Part shown: piece after piece, positions 10,717 to 20,873 of the stretch
Numbering within the stretch: position 1 is the stretch's first letter
Layout: each line of letters starts with the position of its first letter
Assembly (NCBI GenBank): GCA_951217055.1
Contig: OX578276.1
Location: 38,030,205 to 38,094,204 of the forward strand
Direction of reading: 5' to 3'
Source of the DNA: Gerris lacustris
Taxonomy: Eukaryota > Arthropoda > Insecta > Hemiptera > Gerridae
Length of the DNA: 64,000 bases
Program-made: the position numbers and the translations under genes
The notes under the pieces: model-generated
Told to the model about the DNA's origin: nothing
Database searches by the model: none
The model's input: only the letters and a program-made list of their open reading frames with translations

Positions 10717-10950
10717 TTTTTCCAGAGGTTTCTCTTAGCCTCCATTTTTACATTCATAGTTAGAATGCAAGCACTTGGAGATACGCCCTTAGTGGAGCAG
10801 AAAAGGGAACCACCAGTAATCCCTAGTCCACGCACTTGCCCTTTATAAGCATAGGGCTCCTGAATAAGGCCAATATTAACATTAAACTCAGCCATCCGTT
10901 TGCATTAAACAGAGGTAGCTGATATACTGTGCTGTAAATTGGCCTGAAGA
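10717..10950 (-). pseudogene. R1-like LINE endonuclease N-terminal fragment
   Basis: Carries LIQEPYAYKGQVRGLG, the start of an R1/jockey-group apurinic endonuclease (the E of IQEP is catalytic), then ACILTMNV. It breaks off at the LINE fragment at 10716. Upstream residues are frameshifted. It probably belongs with the ORF1-like piece at 11045-11290. Confidence 0.55.
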
Positions 10951-11044
10951 ATATTAATTGTAGAGACAGAAAATGCCTAAGGTGGGGATGGACCTACCGG
11001 CACAGCACTACTACCATTAACCTGATTAGGTTGCTCCCCTTGAA

Positions 11045-11290
11045 TTAAGAGAGCTTTCTTGTTTTGATAAAACTTAAATTTGAAGGCCTGGCCTCAACGT
11101 TGTTATCCATAGATAAGAGGCGAACCTTGACTCTCATGCTGCAATAGTAGATTAGAGCCATATCCAACTTTCTCAGATAGGAGTACAAACCTGAGTTAGT
11201 ACGCACCACTAATCTTATGCCAGTGGGCAATCTTATTTTATTAAGGATTTTCCAATCCCTGGTTCTTAGACCTCGATTGAACTTTCTCAA
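11045..11290 (-). pseudogene. LINE ORF1-like fragment (DUF4780-like)
   Basis: 81 residues, RKFNRGLRTRDWKILNKIRL then GIRLVVRT and VKVRLLS. The pattern 'LN.GL.T..WK.L......G.RLV...' recalls the domain of unknown function found in ORF1 of R1-like insect LINEs. It lies just upstream of a matching endonuclease fragment, which supports the reading. Weak similarity, by eye. Confidence 0.4.
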
Positions 11291-12895
11291 CCCTGAAAGG
11301 ATCTCCTGTTAACTTGGGTTCTCCTTTTCAAGAAGAGGGATTATGAGCGACACTTTAATAGTGCCAGACCTAACCTGCTGACTAGTGGTAGTCTACGTGG
11401 TTAGAGTTTCAGACACACGAGTACCCAGAGGGAACTGTGAGCTGACCTCACAGAAGCCAGAGCCCTGTGAAAGGCCGGCAACTGTGGGTAAGGGGCAGAG
11501 GACAGATGCCCCCCCCCCCCCCCCCCCCCTAGCAGAGAAACTGCCCGGGTGCTAGATAAGTTCAAAGGGTACTTACCTTCAGCCACTGTAATAAAGAGAT
11601 TCTTGAAAGATAAATTAAAGATAAATAAATAAGCAGATAGTCAAAATGTTTATATTATATGTATAAATATGATATAGTTAATTTCAATTTTTCAATTTCT
11701 TTATTTCCGTTTCATATACATGTTATACAATGACGGTTCATCTCAGGTAACGAAACGAGAGTCTTCAATAGCCAATAATGGCTAGAGCGAAGACTCTGTC
11801 TAGTTAAACAGATTATTTGTTATATAAGGTGGAAATAAAGATATTAGGTAAAAATATTATTTATAAATACGATAGAGATAATAAAATAAATAATTAGTTG
11901 ATGGATGAAAAAAAATTAATAAATGAATAAATAAAGCTATAAGGTAAAAGCCAAAAAAAATTGCGTAACAAAGAGCACTTAAAATGTTCAATAATTAAGC
12001 AAAGAACTCTTTATACGACGAATCGAGCCCGGAATTAATGTAAACAAAATCCATCTGTTAAGAAGAAAGGCTTCAGGGCTGCTACATTTGACAAGCAAAC
12101 ACACATCGCATTCGGAAATCCACCGCTCCACTGAATTACGACGCGAGGCGGGGAGAGAAGAACTAGGAATTTCATGAAGAACGACCTTTGTTCCCACCTT
12201 TATTAACGTCGCTTCAAACAGCAGAGCAGACGACATTTACCGAATACGAAGTAAATTCACTCGCGCTGTTAAAAGCTATATGCTCACGACCCGAAAAGTC
12301 ACCACAAACTCGTTAAGGAAAATAAATACGCGGAGCAACCGAGAAGTACATGTTAATCCGTTCACGCCCCGTAACCTTCCCCATACACTAGTTTTACGAG
12401 GTAAGACTTTTTCAAATTCAATTTTTTTTTCGGCCCACCCTATCATACAGTCACAACGAGATTTCGAGATACTTAAAAATTTGCATAACCTTCTTGTATT
12501 ATAACCTTTTGCTTCCGAGCTTACCGAAGGTAATGGAAGCTATGTGATCGTTCTGAAGAACGAAAAAATTGTATACTCCGATTTCAAAAATTCCAAGACA
12601 GTTTCAGAAATCAGGGAACATTGGTCCCGTGTCTATCTGCCTGTCGGTCTGTCGCTCAATTTTTGCGAACCGCCATATCTTAAAAACTATTTGTCCGATT
12701 TTAATGCAATTTAGTTATAAGGTCATAATCATTCCATTGTTGGTCCCATATAAGTTTCAACCTTCTGCGCTTATTTGTTTATCTTCCACATGCTCACAAA
12801 TATACATTTATTTACAGCTATATCTTTAAAAGTAATCATCTGATTTTTATGAAATTTTTATGGTTTGTCGAAAGTAGCATGCAGAAAGCACCTGC
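11291..12895. other. No gene seen; poly-C run and noncoding repeat
   Basis: 11512-11529 is an uninterrupted run of C. 11590-12250 is AT-rich without recognisable coding. 12530-12895 contains a CTGCCTGTCGGTCTGTCGC stretch followed by AACCGCCATATCTTAAAAAC, a style of dispersed noncoding sequence also seen, more diverged, at 17270-17520. No function is assigned. Confidence 0.5.
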
Positions 12896-14570
12896 CTAAT
12901 TTAAACCGTACACAGGTTTAACCTGGCTGACAGGATGCTGTGCAGATAATGCTACGGACTTGTTATTAGAAGGTGGTGCGGAACGATCAACGTGGCAAAA
13001 AGTGTGGTGTTTTCGAGAACACAATTTGCAAACACCTTGGTTGTTACACTCATAGGCCTTGTGTCCTAAACTAAAACAGTTCAGACAAAGGTTCTTCTCG
13101 GTAACCTTAGCTATACGCTGTTCAGGGGACATAGACTTGAAGGTGCCACATTGGTACAACTTATGAAATTCTGGACAGACATGGCAATGATAATCAGTAG
13201 GTTTTTGTTGAAAATGTTTAAGCATAGAAGTAGATGTGTTTTGGTAAGATTGAGATCTTACAGCATTTTTATTTTCAGAATTATTGACTCCACTGCAGTT
13301 ACAATTATTTTTAACTTACTGCTCACTGCAGTTACATGGTGGGTTAGAATGAGTATTTGGTTTTTTAAAATTAACGTTATAAGAGGAAATAGAAGGTGAA
13401 GAAATCAATGAAACATTTATCTCTCGTAAGAGAAATTCTTCAAGCTCGAATATTGTCGGATGATCATCCCTTTTAGATATGGATGTCTCCCACCTTTTGA
13501 GGAGAGGTAGATCTAGTTTGGAGGGTAATAAAGGAACAAAAATGTAACTAAAGGCTTTCACATTTTCTCCCAAGGCTTCCAGGGACCTAATATTTAAAAA
13601 AAAAACTCATTTACTAATTCTCTAAGGGACTGTGAATCTGACTTCATCTTACATAAATTAAACAGAGCAGAAACATGTGAATTAGAAATTAATCTTTTAT
13701 TATCATACCTACTAACTATTAAATTCCAAGCAATCTTTTAATTACAATCGGAATCGGTGACAGGAGTATTTGATACTAAATCTCCCGCTTGGAATTTTAA
13801 TGAAGATTTTAAATAATGCAATTTTTGCTCATTATCTAATGATTTATTGTTATGGATTAAACTAATCAAATTATCTTTAAAAGGGTACCAATTTTTAAAA
13901 TCACCTTGAAAGGTTGGTAAATTTATTTTTGGTAATTTTATGTTAGAGGAATTATCAGTCGTTTTATTTTTGGAATGATTTTAATTACAAGAATTAATTG
14001 ACTCAGAGGATTTGGATTTGGTTAAAGATAGTTTAAGTTTAGATTCTAAGGAGCCAATAATAGAAAAGTATTTGGTCTCAAAATTAAATAAATCATTTAC
14101 TAGTTCTTCTGAATCAACTTCAAAATTCACTTGGATTTCAGAAACGTAATCAGTTAATTGGTTGAGCAAAGGCCTGACAGCCTGTAGCCTGGCTGGAATT
14201 TGGTTTTCTTGGTCTTCATTATAATTTAACAAAAACTGTTCAAATCTATTTAACACTGATAAGTATGAGTTTGTTTTTTTTTAACTCCCCCAGGGCAATG
14301 AATTCACATTAAATTCGGCTGCGTTAAGGTTCCCTAACATTAGATTCGGATGCGTTAAGGTCCCTTAACATTTTTGAAACAGCGAAAACTCTTGCATTTA
14401 CAGGAGGAGTGCAAAAAGTCGCTAAGCTGTTTATCAGTTAGCAAGTCCAGATTTTTTTTTTTTTTTTTTTCTTGATGAGGGCTGTTGAGAGACAACTTGT
14501 CTAAAAGAATTAAATATTCATTCTCTTCTTTTTCATGTACCTCTTTTCTGACTGATTTTAAAATTTGCAA
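12896..14570 (-). pseudogene. BEL/Pao retrotransposon gag, frameshifted
   Basis: The C-terminal piece (12896-13225) has CHVCPEFHKLYQC, LCLNCFSLGHKAYEC and CKLCSRKHHTFCH, the zinc-knuckle array of BEL/Pao Gag. Upstream pieces are 13316-13573 (LPLLKRWETS, FELEEFLL), about 13600-13980 (LPTFQGDFKNWYPFKD-type, the central Gag domain DUF1759) and 13981-14256 (helical N-terminus). Several stops and frameshifts separate them. The pol part does not follow; unrelated sequence lies downstream of 12896, so this is an isolated gag relic. A T/A-rich stretch near 14453-14471 is inside the 5' part. Gag would package the element RNA. Confidence 0.75.
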
Positions 14571-14980
14571 GGCGCACAGTGGGGCAGGAGGGTAAGATTT
14601 TTGGCATTTATTTATTTTAACAATATTTGGTGGTTATATCAGGTTATTTGACATTATAAAACTATCTTGTCATCATAGTAAGTCTGTTGCTATGCAATGG
14701 CTACCTGGGTTACATATATTTAAGAATAGAACCCAAATGACTCTAATTAGTAATTTGTATTCTATATTTTCAGAATTATGGATTGTGTTTAATATTTTAT
14801 ATTGTTATTGAGGTTGTATAGACATACTAACTGGATAAAAAATAATTTAGCTAATTAAATTTCATCATAAAAAGGTTTTGATTCAAGAGAATAACTATGA
14901 GAAAAAACACAAATTTATTATTAATACTATTTATCAACAAAAACAATGAACTTTTTTTTAGTAAAGAAATATTTTATTAT
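14571..14980. other. AT-rich stretch, nothing recognised
   Basis: No ORF with recognisable motifs, no long repeat. It separates the BEL gag from the next pseudogene. Confidence 0.5.
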
Positions 14981-14984
14981 TCTG

Positions 14985-15397
14985 ATGAAGGCGATGAACA
15001 ATCATCATCACTACCCTGATTTATATTAGGACTTGAAATTTCATCTGGAGAAATGATTAAATCCAAGACTTCACTGGGAATTTTTTTAAATATTTTTTTT
15101 TGGTAGTCTCCTGTAATTTGTTATGACAGGATCAGAAGAAATCATCATTAAATTAAAAACGTCCTCGTTACATTTTTCACGGGAACAGTTTCGTGAATAA
15201 TTTTCCTGATACTTTTTTTGCTTTTTTTGTCTTTATTGCGTGCTTCCTTTTATATACAATAAGAAAAAGAAAAACTTATTTTACCTAGATTTTATTACAT
15301 ATTTAGAAGTTAAACTTTTAAAATTTTATAAAAAAGGAAAAGGAAAAGTTTATTTATTGTAGATTTTATTATTTAAAAGTAGAATTGTCATATTTTT

Positions 15398-15441
<44 letters not shown>

Positions 15442-16540
15442 AGGAAAACTTATTTTATACTAGACCTTACTATTTAGAGGTTAATTAAATTTTTATAAAA
15501 AGAAAAACATATTTTATATTATATTACATTATTTAGATGTTGAAGTTTTAAATTTATTTTTATTTGTTTATTTTTATTTTATTTTTTTTAAACAAAAGAA
15601 AAGAAAAGAAAAGTTATTTATGTAAAGTTAAATTTCATTTTAATCATACCAGAACATTTATAACTGTAAAAAAGGAAGATATTATTTATCTATTGTTTAT
15701 TGTAAATCTTAAAATTTATTTTTAAATAAATGCTAAGTTAAGGGTGCAACTCAAACCCTCAAAGGTTCCACGGCCTAAGCCGATTTGTTTTCAGAACAAT
15801 ATAAGGATATTATTATTATTATTGCGTGCTTCCTGTGCCTCCTCAGATAACTGACCAATCGGTAGCAATGAGAACGAAATCACATCTGGTCCGTGGATGA
15901 GAACCTTATGCACTGTCGGAGGCATGTAAAACCAAGGATACACTCGCACGAAGTGTCTAGCTGTATCGAGTGTAAATTGTTTGAATTTTTCAATATTTAT
16001 TGAAAAACCACTGGACATAATAATTAATATGATATGCATTTGTTTTAATTAAATCAGCATCAACTCCGTTAATCTCGGATGATAAATCAGGATTTCCAAA
16101 AAATCTTCTAGCAGTGTTGCCATCATTGGAGTAACCAAATCCTGGATTAGGTTTGTCCACTATTAATCCAGTTCGGGTTTTAAAATCTTGCTGAATTCGA
16201 ATTTTGTTTTTGGCAACGATGTCCTTATCTTCCCCTCATGCCTGCCATTTTTTTATGGGTAGTTTATAACCTCCGTGAAGGAGACACTCGAAAAAACGTA
16301 TCCAACAATGTAGGATTGACAACCCAAACTGCAATGTGGAAGCGTCATAACTTCTTTTTAAGAGTTGGTCAATTGAATTAAAGCCTTTTGAACTTGCCCC
16401 ACAAATGTAAAATCGTTGTGTTGAAGTGGCGTCAGTCAGTGCAATGTATATTTTGTCATCTACCATTGTAAAAGCTAATTTATGTGATATCAATACATTA
16501 TTATTATGTACTGTCACTGCTGTACTAACTAAATTCAACT
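14985..16540 (-). pseudogene. Multi-copy insect protein of unknown function, interrupted
   Basis: From right to left: 16236-16538 gives YICGASSKGFNSID and LHCWIRFFECLLHGGYKLP. 16040-16235 gives IVDKPNPGFGYSNDGNTARR and GVDADLI in shifted frames. 15791-16039 gives FSINIEKFKQFTLDTARHF, YMPPTVHKVLIHG and PIGQLSEEAQEARN. Past an insertion (15249-15820), the protein resumes as ARNKDKKSKKS, then NEDVFNLMMISSDPVI and IPSEVLDLI, ending near 14990. This order is that of a large family seen many times in insect genomes, usually uncharacterised and probably carried by mobile elements; that is recalled, not searched. It has a CxxC-type YICGA motif but no catalytic motif I recognise. Confidence 0.6.
15249..15820 (+). 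mobile_element. LINE-tail insertion with 14-bp target-site duplication
   Basis: ATTGCGTGCTTCCT occurs at 15235-15248 and again at 15821-15834, exactly where the host ORF (QEARN) is cut. The 572 bases between end in CAACTCAAACCCTCAAAGG, CCACGGCCTAAGCCG and TATTATTATT, the plus-strand counterpart of the intact LINE's 3' tail (4348-4470). The 5' portion holds degenerate A/T-rich units (GAAAAACTTATTTTA-like, at about 15265, 15340, 15443, 15503, 15606) and a 39-base poly-A run (15402-15440). It is read as a 5'-truncated LINE or a SINE using its tail. Confidence 0.8.
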
Positions 16541-16699
16541 AGGGTATTGACTCAAAAATCAGCGTTAAATATTAAATGTTTAAACATTGTGTGATATAAG
16601 AACCACGCTCTGCTACCACAGGCACTTCAAAACTTTTAGTAGGTGCAGTACCTACCAAAATGTTTGGATGAAACGAGAAAAAATGTTTCAAATGGAAAT

Positions 16700-16965
16700 T
16701 TGTTACATAAAACATTTCAAAAATTTCTCGAAAAATTAGATTAAAAATTTATAAAAGAAAACCACTCTCGAGTACAAAAAATCAGATTACAAAATTTAAA
16801 TAAACACTCTCGGGTACGAAAAATTAGATAAAAAAAACAACTCTCGGGTACGAAAACCTAGATTAAAAAATTTCTAAAGAAACCCACTTTCGGATACAAA
16901 AATTAGATTAAGACATTTAGATTAAAAAATTATAAAAGAAAACCTTTCTCGGGTACAAAAAGTTA
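16700..16965. repeat. Degenerate minisatellite
   Basis: At least five copies of a unit containing ACTCTCGGGTAC-AAAAATTAGATTAAAAAATT, with starts near 16764, 16806, 16840, 16886 and 16944, so 34-58 bases apart. It lies immediately beyond the mariner-like fragment. Confidence 0.7.
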
Positions 16966-16983
16966 AAAATCAAAGTTAATGTT

Positions 16984-17226
16984 TTAAACTGTGTGCTCAA
17001 AGTGGTTTCCTCCGTTGCGAATGCAGGCTCTTGCCCTTTTTCGGACCGACCCAACCGTCACACGCTTAGAAAAAATATCGCGGAGTGAATCAAAAGCCTT
17101 CAAAATTTGTATGGACTTCTGTTCTGTAGACGTGTTCCTTTGAAGAAACCCCATACATGGAAATCCATAGGCGTCAAATACGGGGAACGAGCAGGCCAAT
17201 GGATCATTCCTCCCCTTCCTATCCAT
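16984..17226 (-). pseudogene. Tc1/mariner-superfamily transposase C-terminal fragment
   Basis: Ends in RKRARACIRNGGNHFEHTV, the usual close of a common insect DDE_3-type transposase. The region before it reads GRNDPLACSFPVFDAYGFPCMGFLQ where intact members have WPARSPDLTPxDFxLWG. The DLTP motif has decayed and the catalytic N-terminal two-thirds are absent. A relic only. Confidence 0.6.
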
Positions 17227-17872
17227 ATCGGAAATGTTTGATTCAAGTACCGTACCGAAATGTTTGATTTAACCGTCTGCGCTGTTTACATTTTCTAAAT
17301 TGGTTCCCTTTTTGTCTGTCTGTTGATCAATTTTTTGTCTGTCTATTATGAATTAATGTATCAATTTAGCAAAATTTAAAGAGCGCAGTCGGTTGAAATT
17401 AAGTTGGGGCTATCTGCAGGCTACTTGCGACAAACCATCCAAATTTCATTATCAGTTGAGTACTTGTGCGCATGTGCAAGATAAAATAATGGGCGCTGAA
17501 GGTTGAAATTTATATGGGATAACAATAGGCTATGTACGCTGTTATGGACGGTGACGACAGTTCCTCTATGCCCTTTCCATCCTTTGTTGACCCCCTTTAT
17601 GGGGGTTTGTGTTTGATGATGCCGTTTACCATGTCTACGTGTAGGAGCAGCTGTATCGTATGGAAGATTATGTCTGAAAGGACCGGGCGTGTAGGTTGGA
17701 AGACACGCTGGCTGTGGTCCAACAAACTGAGGGACGTAGGGAGGATCTTCTATTGGCGTTACCAGTTCCATAAACGGGGGTCGCCATCGTGCCAGACTGT
17801 TGCTAAAATAGTTGGCTGGCCGTGTAGCGACGGGCTGGGGTGAGTGCCAGATCATAGACGGTTCCATGTTGT
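17227..17872. other. No gene recognised
   Basis: 17270-17520 holds diverged copies of a TTTTTGTCTGTCTG / ATTAATGTATCAATTT noncoding repeat and GCGCAGTCGGTTGAAATT versus GGCGCTGAAGGTTGAAATT. A Pro-rich minus ORF (17421-17882) directly follows the gypsy pol end and has no known motif; it may be untranslated element sequence. Confidence 0.4.
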
Positions 17873-18633
17873 TTAGAAGCACTCGACTAAGGGCGAGAAG
17901 CGAACCACGGGCTTGACAAGGCGCCCTTTCCGGGTGCGGTATCCGGTCTCGAGCGGCGGGAGATTCCTGGTGTTTCTTTGTGGGTAGAGCCGGCCATGTT
18001 TCGGTGTAAGGTAATCGGGCGTTCTCGGAAGGATCCTTTGCCGGGAGAGCCAGCCTTTGATTCTCGGGATGTAATTGAATATCCTGCGAAAGTGCGTCTG
18101 GAGGTAGATTCTCCTTAGATTCTCAAGAAGTCTCATGGTGTGACGGTGCTTTTGTGTTTCCGAGAAAGTATGCTGGTTTCACCCGGTCTAGAGTGACACG
18201 AACCTTTCTTCCCAGTAGCTGCAGCGTTATGGTTTTGTCATCCCGGGAGATAACTGGGTGAGGCCGGCGTAGGGAGGTTGCAGAGATCTACGTATAAGAT
18301 CGGTACGCAAGAAGACGTTCGTACAAGTGGCTAGGTCATTGCTTACGTATGATCTACGACCTACGAGATGAGTAGGTGCCGGCCATATCTGAGAGCTATG
18401 ATGCGGCCTACGCTGAACATTGGCTCGGCCTGAACGAACCACAGTAGCGGATCCTCCTCCCAGAAGGGTGGGAGCTTGACCATGGCGTGGACAGCCTGGG
18501 TGTCGGCGGCGGTGGTTGAAACTGCGGTGGCTGGGCTGACTGAGTCCGGCTGGACCTTAGATTCTGCGTCGGTCATGTTAGACTACGTCAGGTTAGATCT
18601 CGTCAGGCAAGAGATCACGTCGGGGTCACCACT
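17873..18633 (-). pseudogene. Gypsy-type retrotransposon, internally deleted (gag start joined to integrase end)
   Basis: 18361-18576 encodes a Gag N-terminus with VKLPPFWEEDPLLWFVQAEPMF, the hallmark of insect gypsy Gag. Within about 60 bases the sequence changes to the integrase C-terminus: CTNVFLRTDLIRRSLQPPYAG, then RKVRVTLDRVKPAY (18170-18240). The polyprotein ends at about 17890 with TRKGRLVKPVVRF. Protease, RT, RNase H and the integrase core are missing. A primer-binding site (TGGTGACCCCGACGTGA on the minus strand, 18615-18631) precedes gag. It is a deletion derivative that could only have moved using proteins from elsewhere. Confidence 0.75.
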
Positions 18634-19009
18634 TGTCGGGCTCTAGAAGCAGACTAGAGTTAGCCCGACTATTTTGCGTATTCAGACTGGGTTATAGGAT
18701 TTAAAATAAGGAGTGCCGACGACTCATGTGGGGTGTTCCCAGCCCACGGAAGGTTCAGCAGGAGATAAGGATAGGAAGGTGAGAGGTAGGTAAGAAAAGA
18801 AAGAGTAAAGTGTAAGAGGAGAAGTCCTCAAGTAGTGCGGCGCGCGCACGTCAGGCGCCTCCATGGAGGGGGACAGGACCCACTCCCACTCCCTAAGGTT
18901 CCCTATGTACTGGAAGTGGAGAGCCCGTTTAAACCTCGAGTTTATTAATAAACCAAAATACAAAAACATATTTACACATATGTGTAAATTGAGATAGGGT
19001 GGTGGCAGC

Positions 19010-19010
<1 letters not shown>
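18634..19010 (-). repeat. Probable 5' LTR of the gypsy element
   Basis: The minus strand runs ...CCCGACA, two bases, then the primer-binding site, as expected for an LTR end. Near this edge is an inverted repeat TCGGGCTCTAG...CTAGAGTTAGCCCGA (18636-18671). The far LTR end was not located; the sequence becomes an AC/AT microsatellite at 19010. Confidence 0.45.
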
Positions 19011-19124
<114 letters not shown>

Positions 19125-19139
19125 TTATATGTCTATATG

Positions 19140-20873
19140 TGAGTATATTCTTTCGTTTAAAATGTTTCCTGCTTTTGAGAATAATCGTTCACAGGGAACA
19201 GATGTTGCCAATACGCAGCAATATTCTTTTGTCACTTCTTAAAGATGTGGGAAGTTATGGCAATTATCACACCACCATTTTAAAGGATCTAATTCCCGAT
19301 CTAGGGGATCCTCCACTAAATACCTTTCTATCTCTATGATGGCACGAGATCTAGATGAACCAACCATATTCCTCTTTTTTGATTTGACGAGTGAAAGTTC
19401 GTCATCAAGTAGTGACCAAATTGATAATATTTTTTCACTACCAGTACTCTCTTCTGGTGTTGGTGTCTAAGTAGATGTACCAGGGGCTACATTAGGCTCT
19501 CTAGAACTACAACTAGAAGTTATTTTGCCGGCCAATATATCTGTAACCAAATCTTTTAAACTAGCCGCTGATGACGGACTTGAAAAACCGTACAGTTTAA
19601 ACCTGGGGTCCAAAAATGTAGATATTGACAAGGTTTTACTGATTTCAATATTTTTAAACCGTTCATTAATTCCCCGGGTAAGTTCAGCGTGTACCACAAA
19701 AATTAACGGCGGGGTATCTTCAAAGTTAAATTTCTCTAATTGTTTTTTCAATAGCCTGGCAAAAACAATAACCAGTGATCCAGTCATATATTTTTCCCTG
19801 CTTATAATGGAAATATTTTCGAACAGCTATAAAATTTTACAAAGTTCGTGTAAAATTTTAAATTCTTGATTAGATAACTGGGGCAAATTTTCATCGAGAA
19901 GTGGAATTGAGGATTTAAGGGCATCTTTTAATTCAATAAATCTTTCCAACATATAAAACGTGGAATTCCACCTGGTTGGACAATCTTGAGTTAATTTTTT
20001 ATACAATTATTCAAATTTTTTTGTTGGATATCAAGTTTATTTTGAGCTTTTGAGCTTCTTTTGAAATGGCTTACTATTGTTTTAACGTTTGAAAGTATTA
20101 AATTTACAGGAGTAAGACCGTCTTGCACTATTAAATTTAGAGTAGGTATGGGTAAAATTCCCTATGTGTTTCAATTTAGCATATGTTATTGTGCTTTTAA
20201 TGTTGCTAGCATTATCTGATATGCAAATGGTTATTTTTCATTTAAATTGAACTTATTTATAACATCTAGGATTCTTTTCCCAAGATTTACACAAGTGTGT
20301 TTTTCTACCATAACAAAACAGTCTAGTAAAAGCTTTTTAAGTTGAAAATTTTGGTTAATAAAATGGGCCGTAATCGCCATAAAACTGTCATTGTTGAACG
20401 AATTCCAAACAATCGGTTGTTAAATATCATTTTTTTTTTATTATTTTGGCCACTTCTATCGTTTTGACTAAACATTGCTCGTAAGCAGCAGGAATTAATG
20501 TTCTTGCAATGGAGTGGCGAGAAGGTAGACAATCATTTTGATTTAATGATCTTACAAATGCTTTGAAGCCTATATCTTCAACAAGCCTGAATGGCTGAAA
20601 ATCTAAAATAAACAACTTCATCAATTCGCCGTCTATTTTTTTTTTTTTTTTTTTATTTTATTTTTTTTTTTTTTTTGCAGGGACGGATAATTTTTTAGTT
20701 GATATGAAATTACTTAAGTTTTGTTGAACGTGTCGAGTAGTTAGCTGAATTCCTGTTGCTGAAGTGGAAGGTAAAGGTGATGAGGATGAGAATGGAGTGA
20801 TGAAGCTATTTTCAGCTACAGATCAGCCAACAGTATTGGATGCACTATCTCCATCCGTTTCTTGATCTTCAGC
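19140..20873 (-). pseudogene. hAT transposase (ZBED-type), catalytic and dimerisation part
   Basis: From right to left: an exon starting at 20873 after a TATTTAG acceptor (AEDQETDGD, then TRHVQQNLSNFISTKK), a poly-T interruption (20638-20676), and 20427-20624 with LDFQPFRLVEDIGFKAFV and LPSRHSI. Degraded RNase H-fold sequence follows. 19467-19787 has ARLLKKQLEKFNFED and LSISTFLDPRFK, and 19240-19420 has IEIERYLVEDPLDRELDPLKWW. The last two are the hAT C-terminal dimerisation motifs, and [14 protein letters not shown] follows in a shifted frame near 19180. Multiple stops and frameshifts make it inactive. Confidence 0.75.
20638..20676. repeat. Poly-T runs
   Basis: Two T runs split by ATTTTA. 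They interrupt the hAT coding sequence between PAKKK and the LDFQPF segment. Confidence 0.9.

Noticed and set aside
11401..11586. ORF with poly-Gly
   Set aside because: Driven by the C homopolymer at 11512-11529.
12280..12829. Plus-strand ORFs over the noncoding repeat
   Set aside because: No motif; the sequence type recurs as dispersed noncoding repeat.
16764..16965. CRISPR-like array
   Set aside because: Repeat spacing is irregular (34-58 bases), units are diverged, and the context is eukaryotic; it is a minisatellite.
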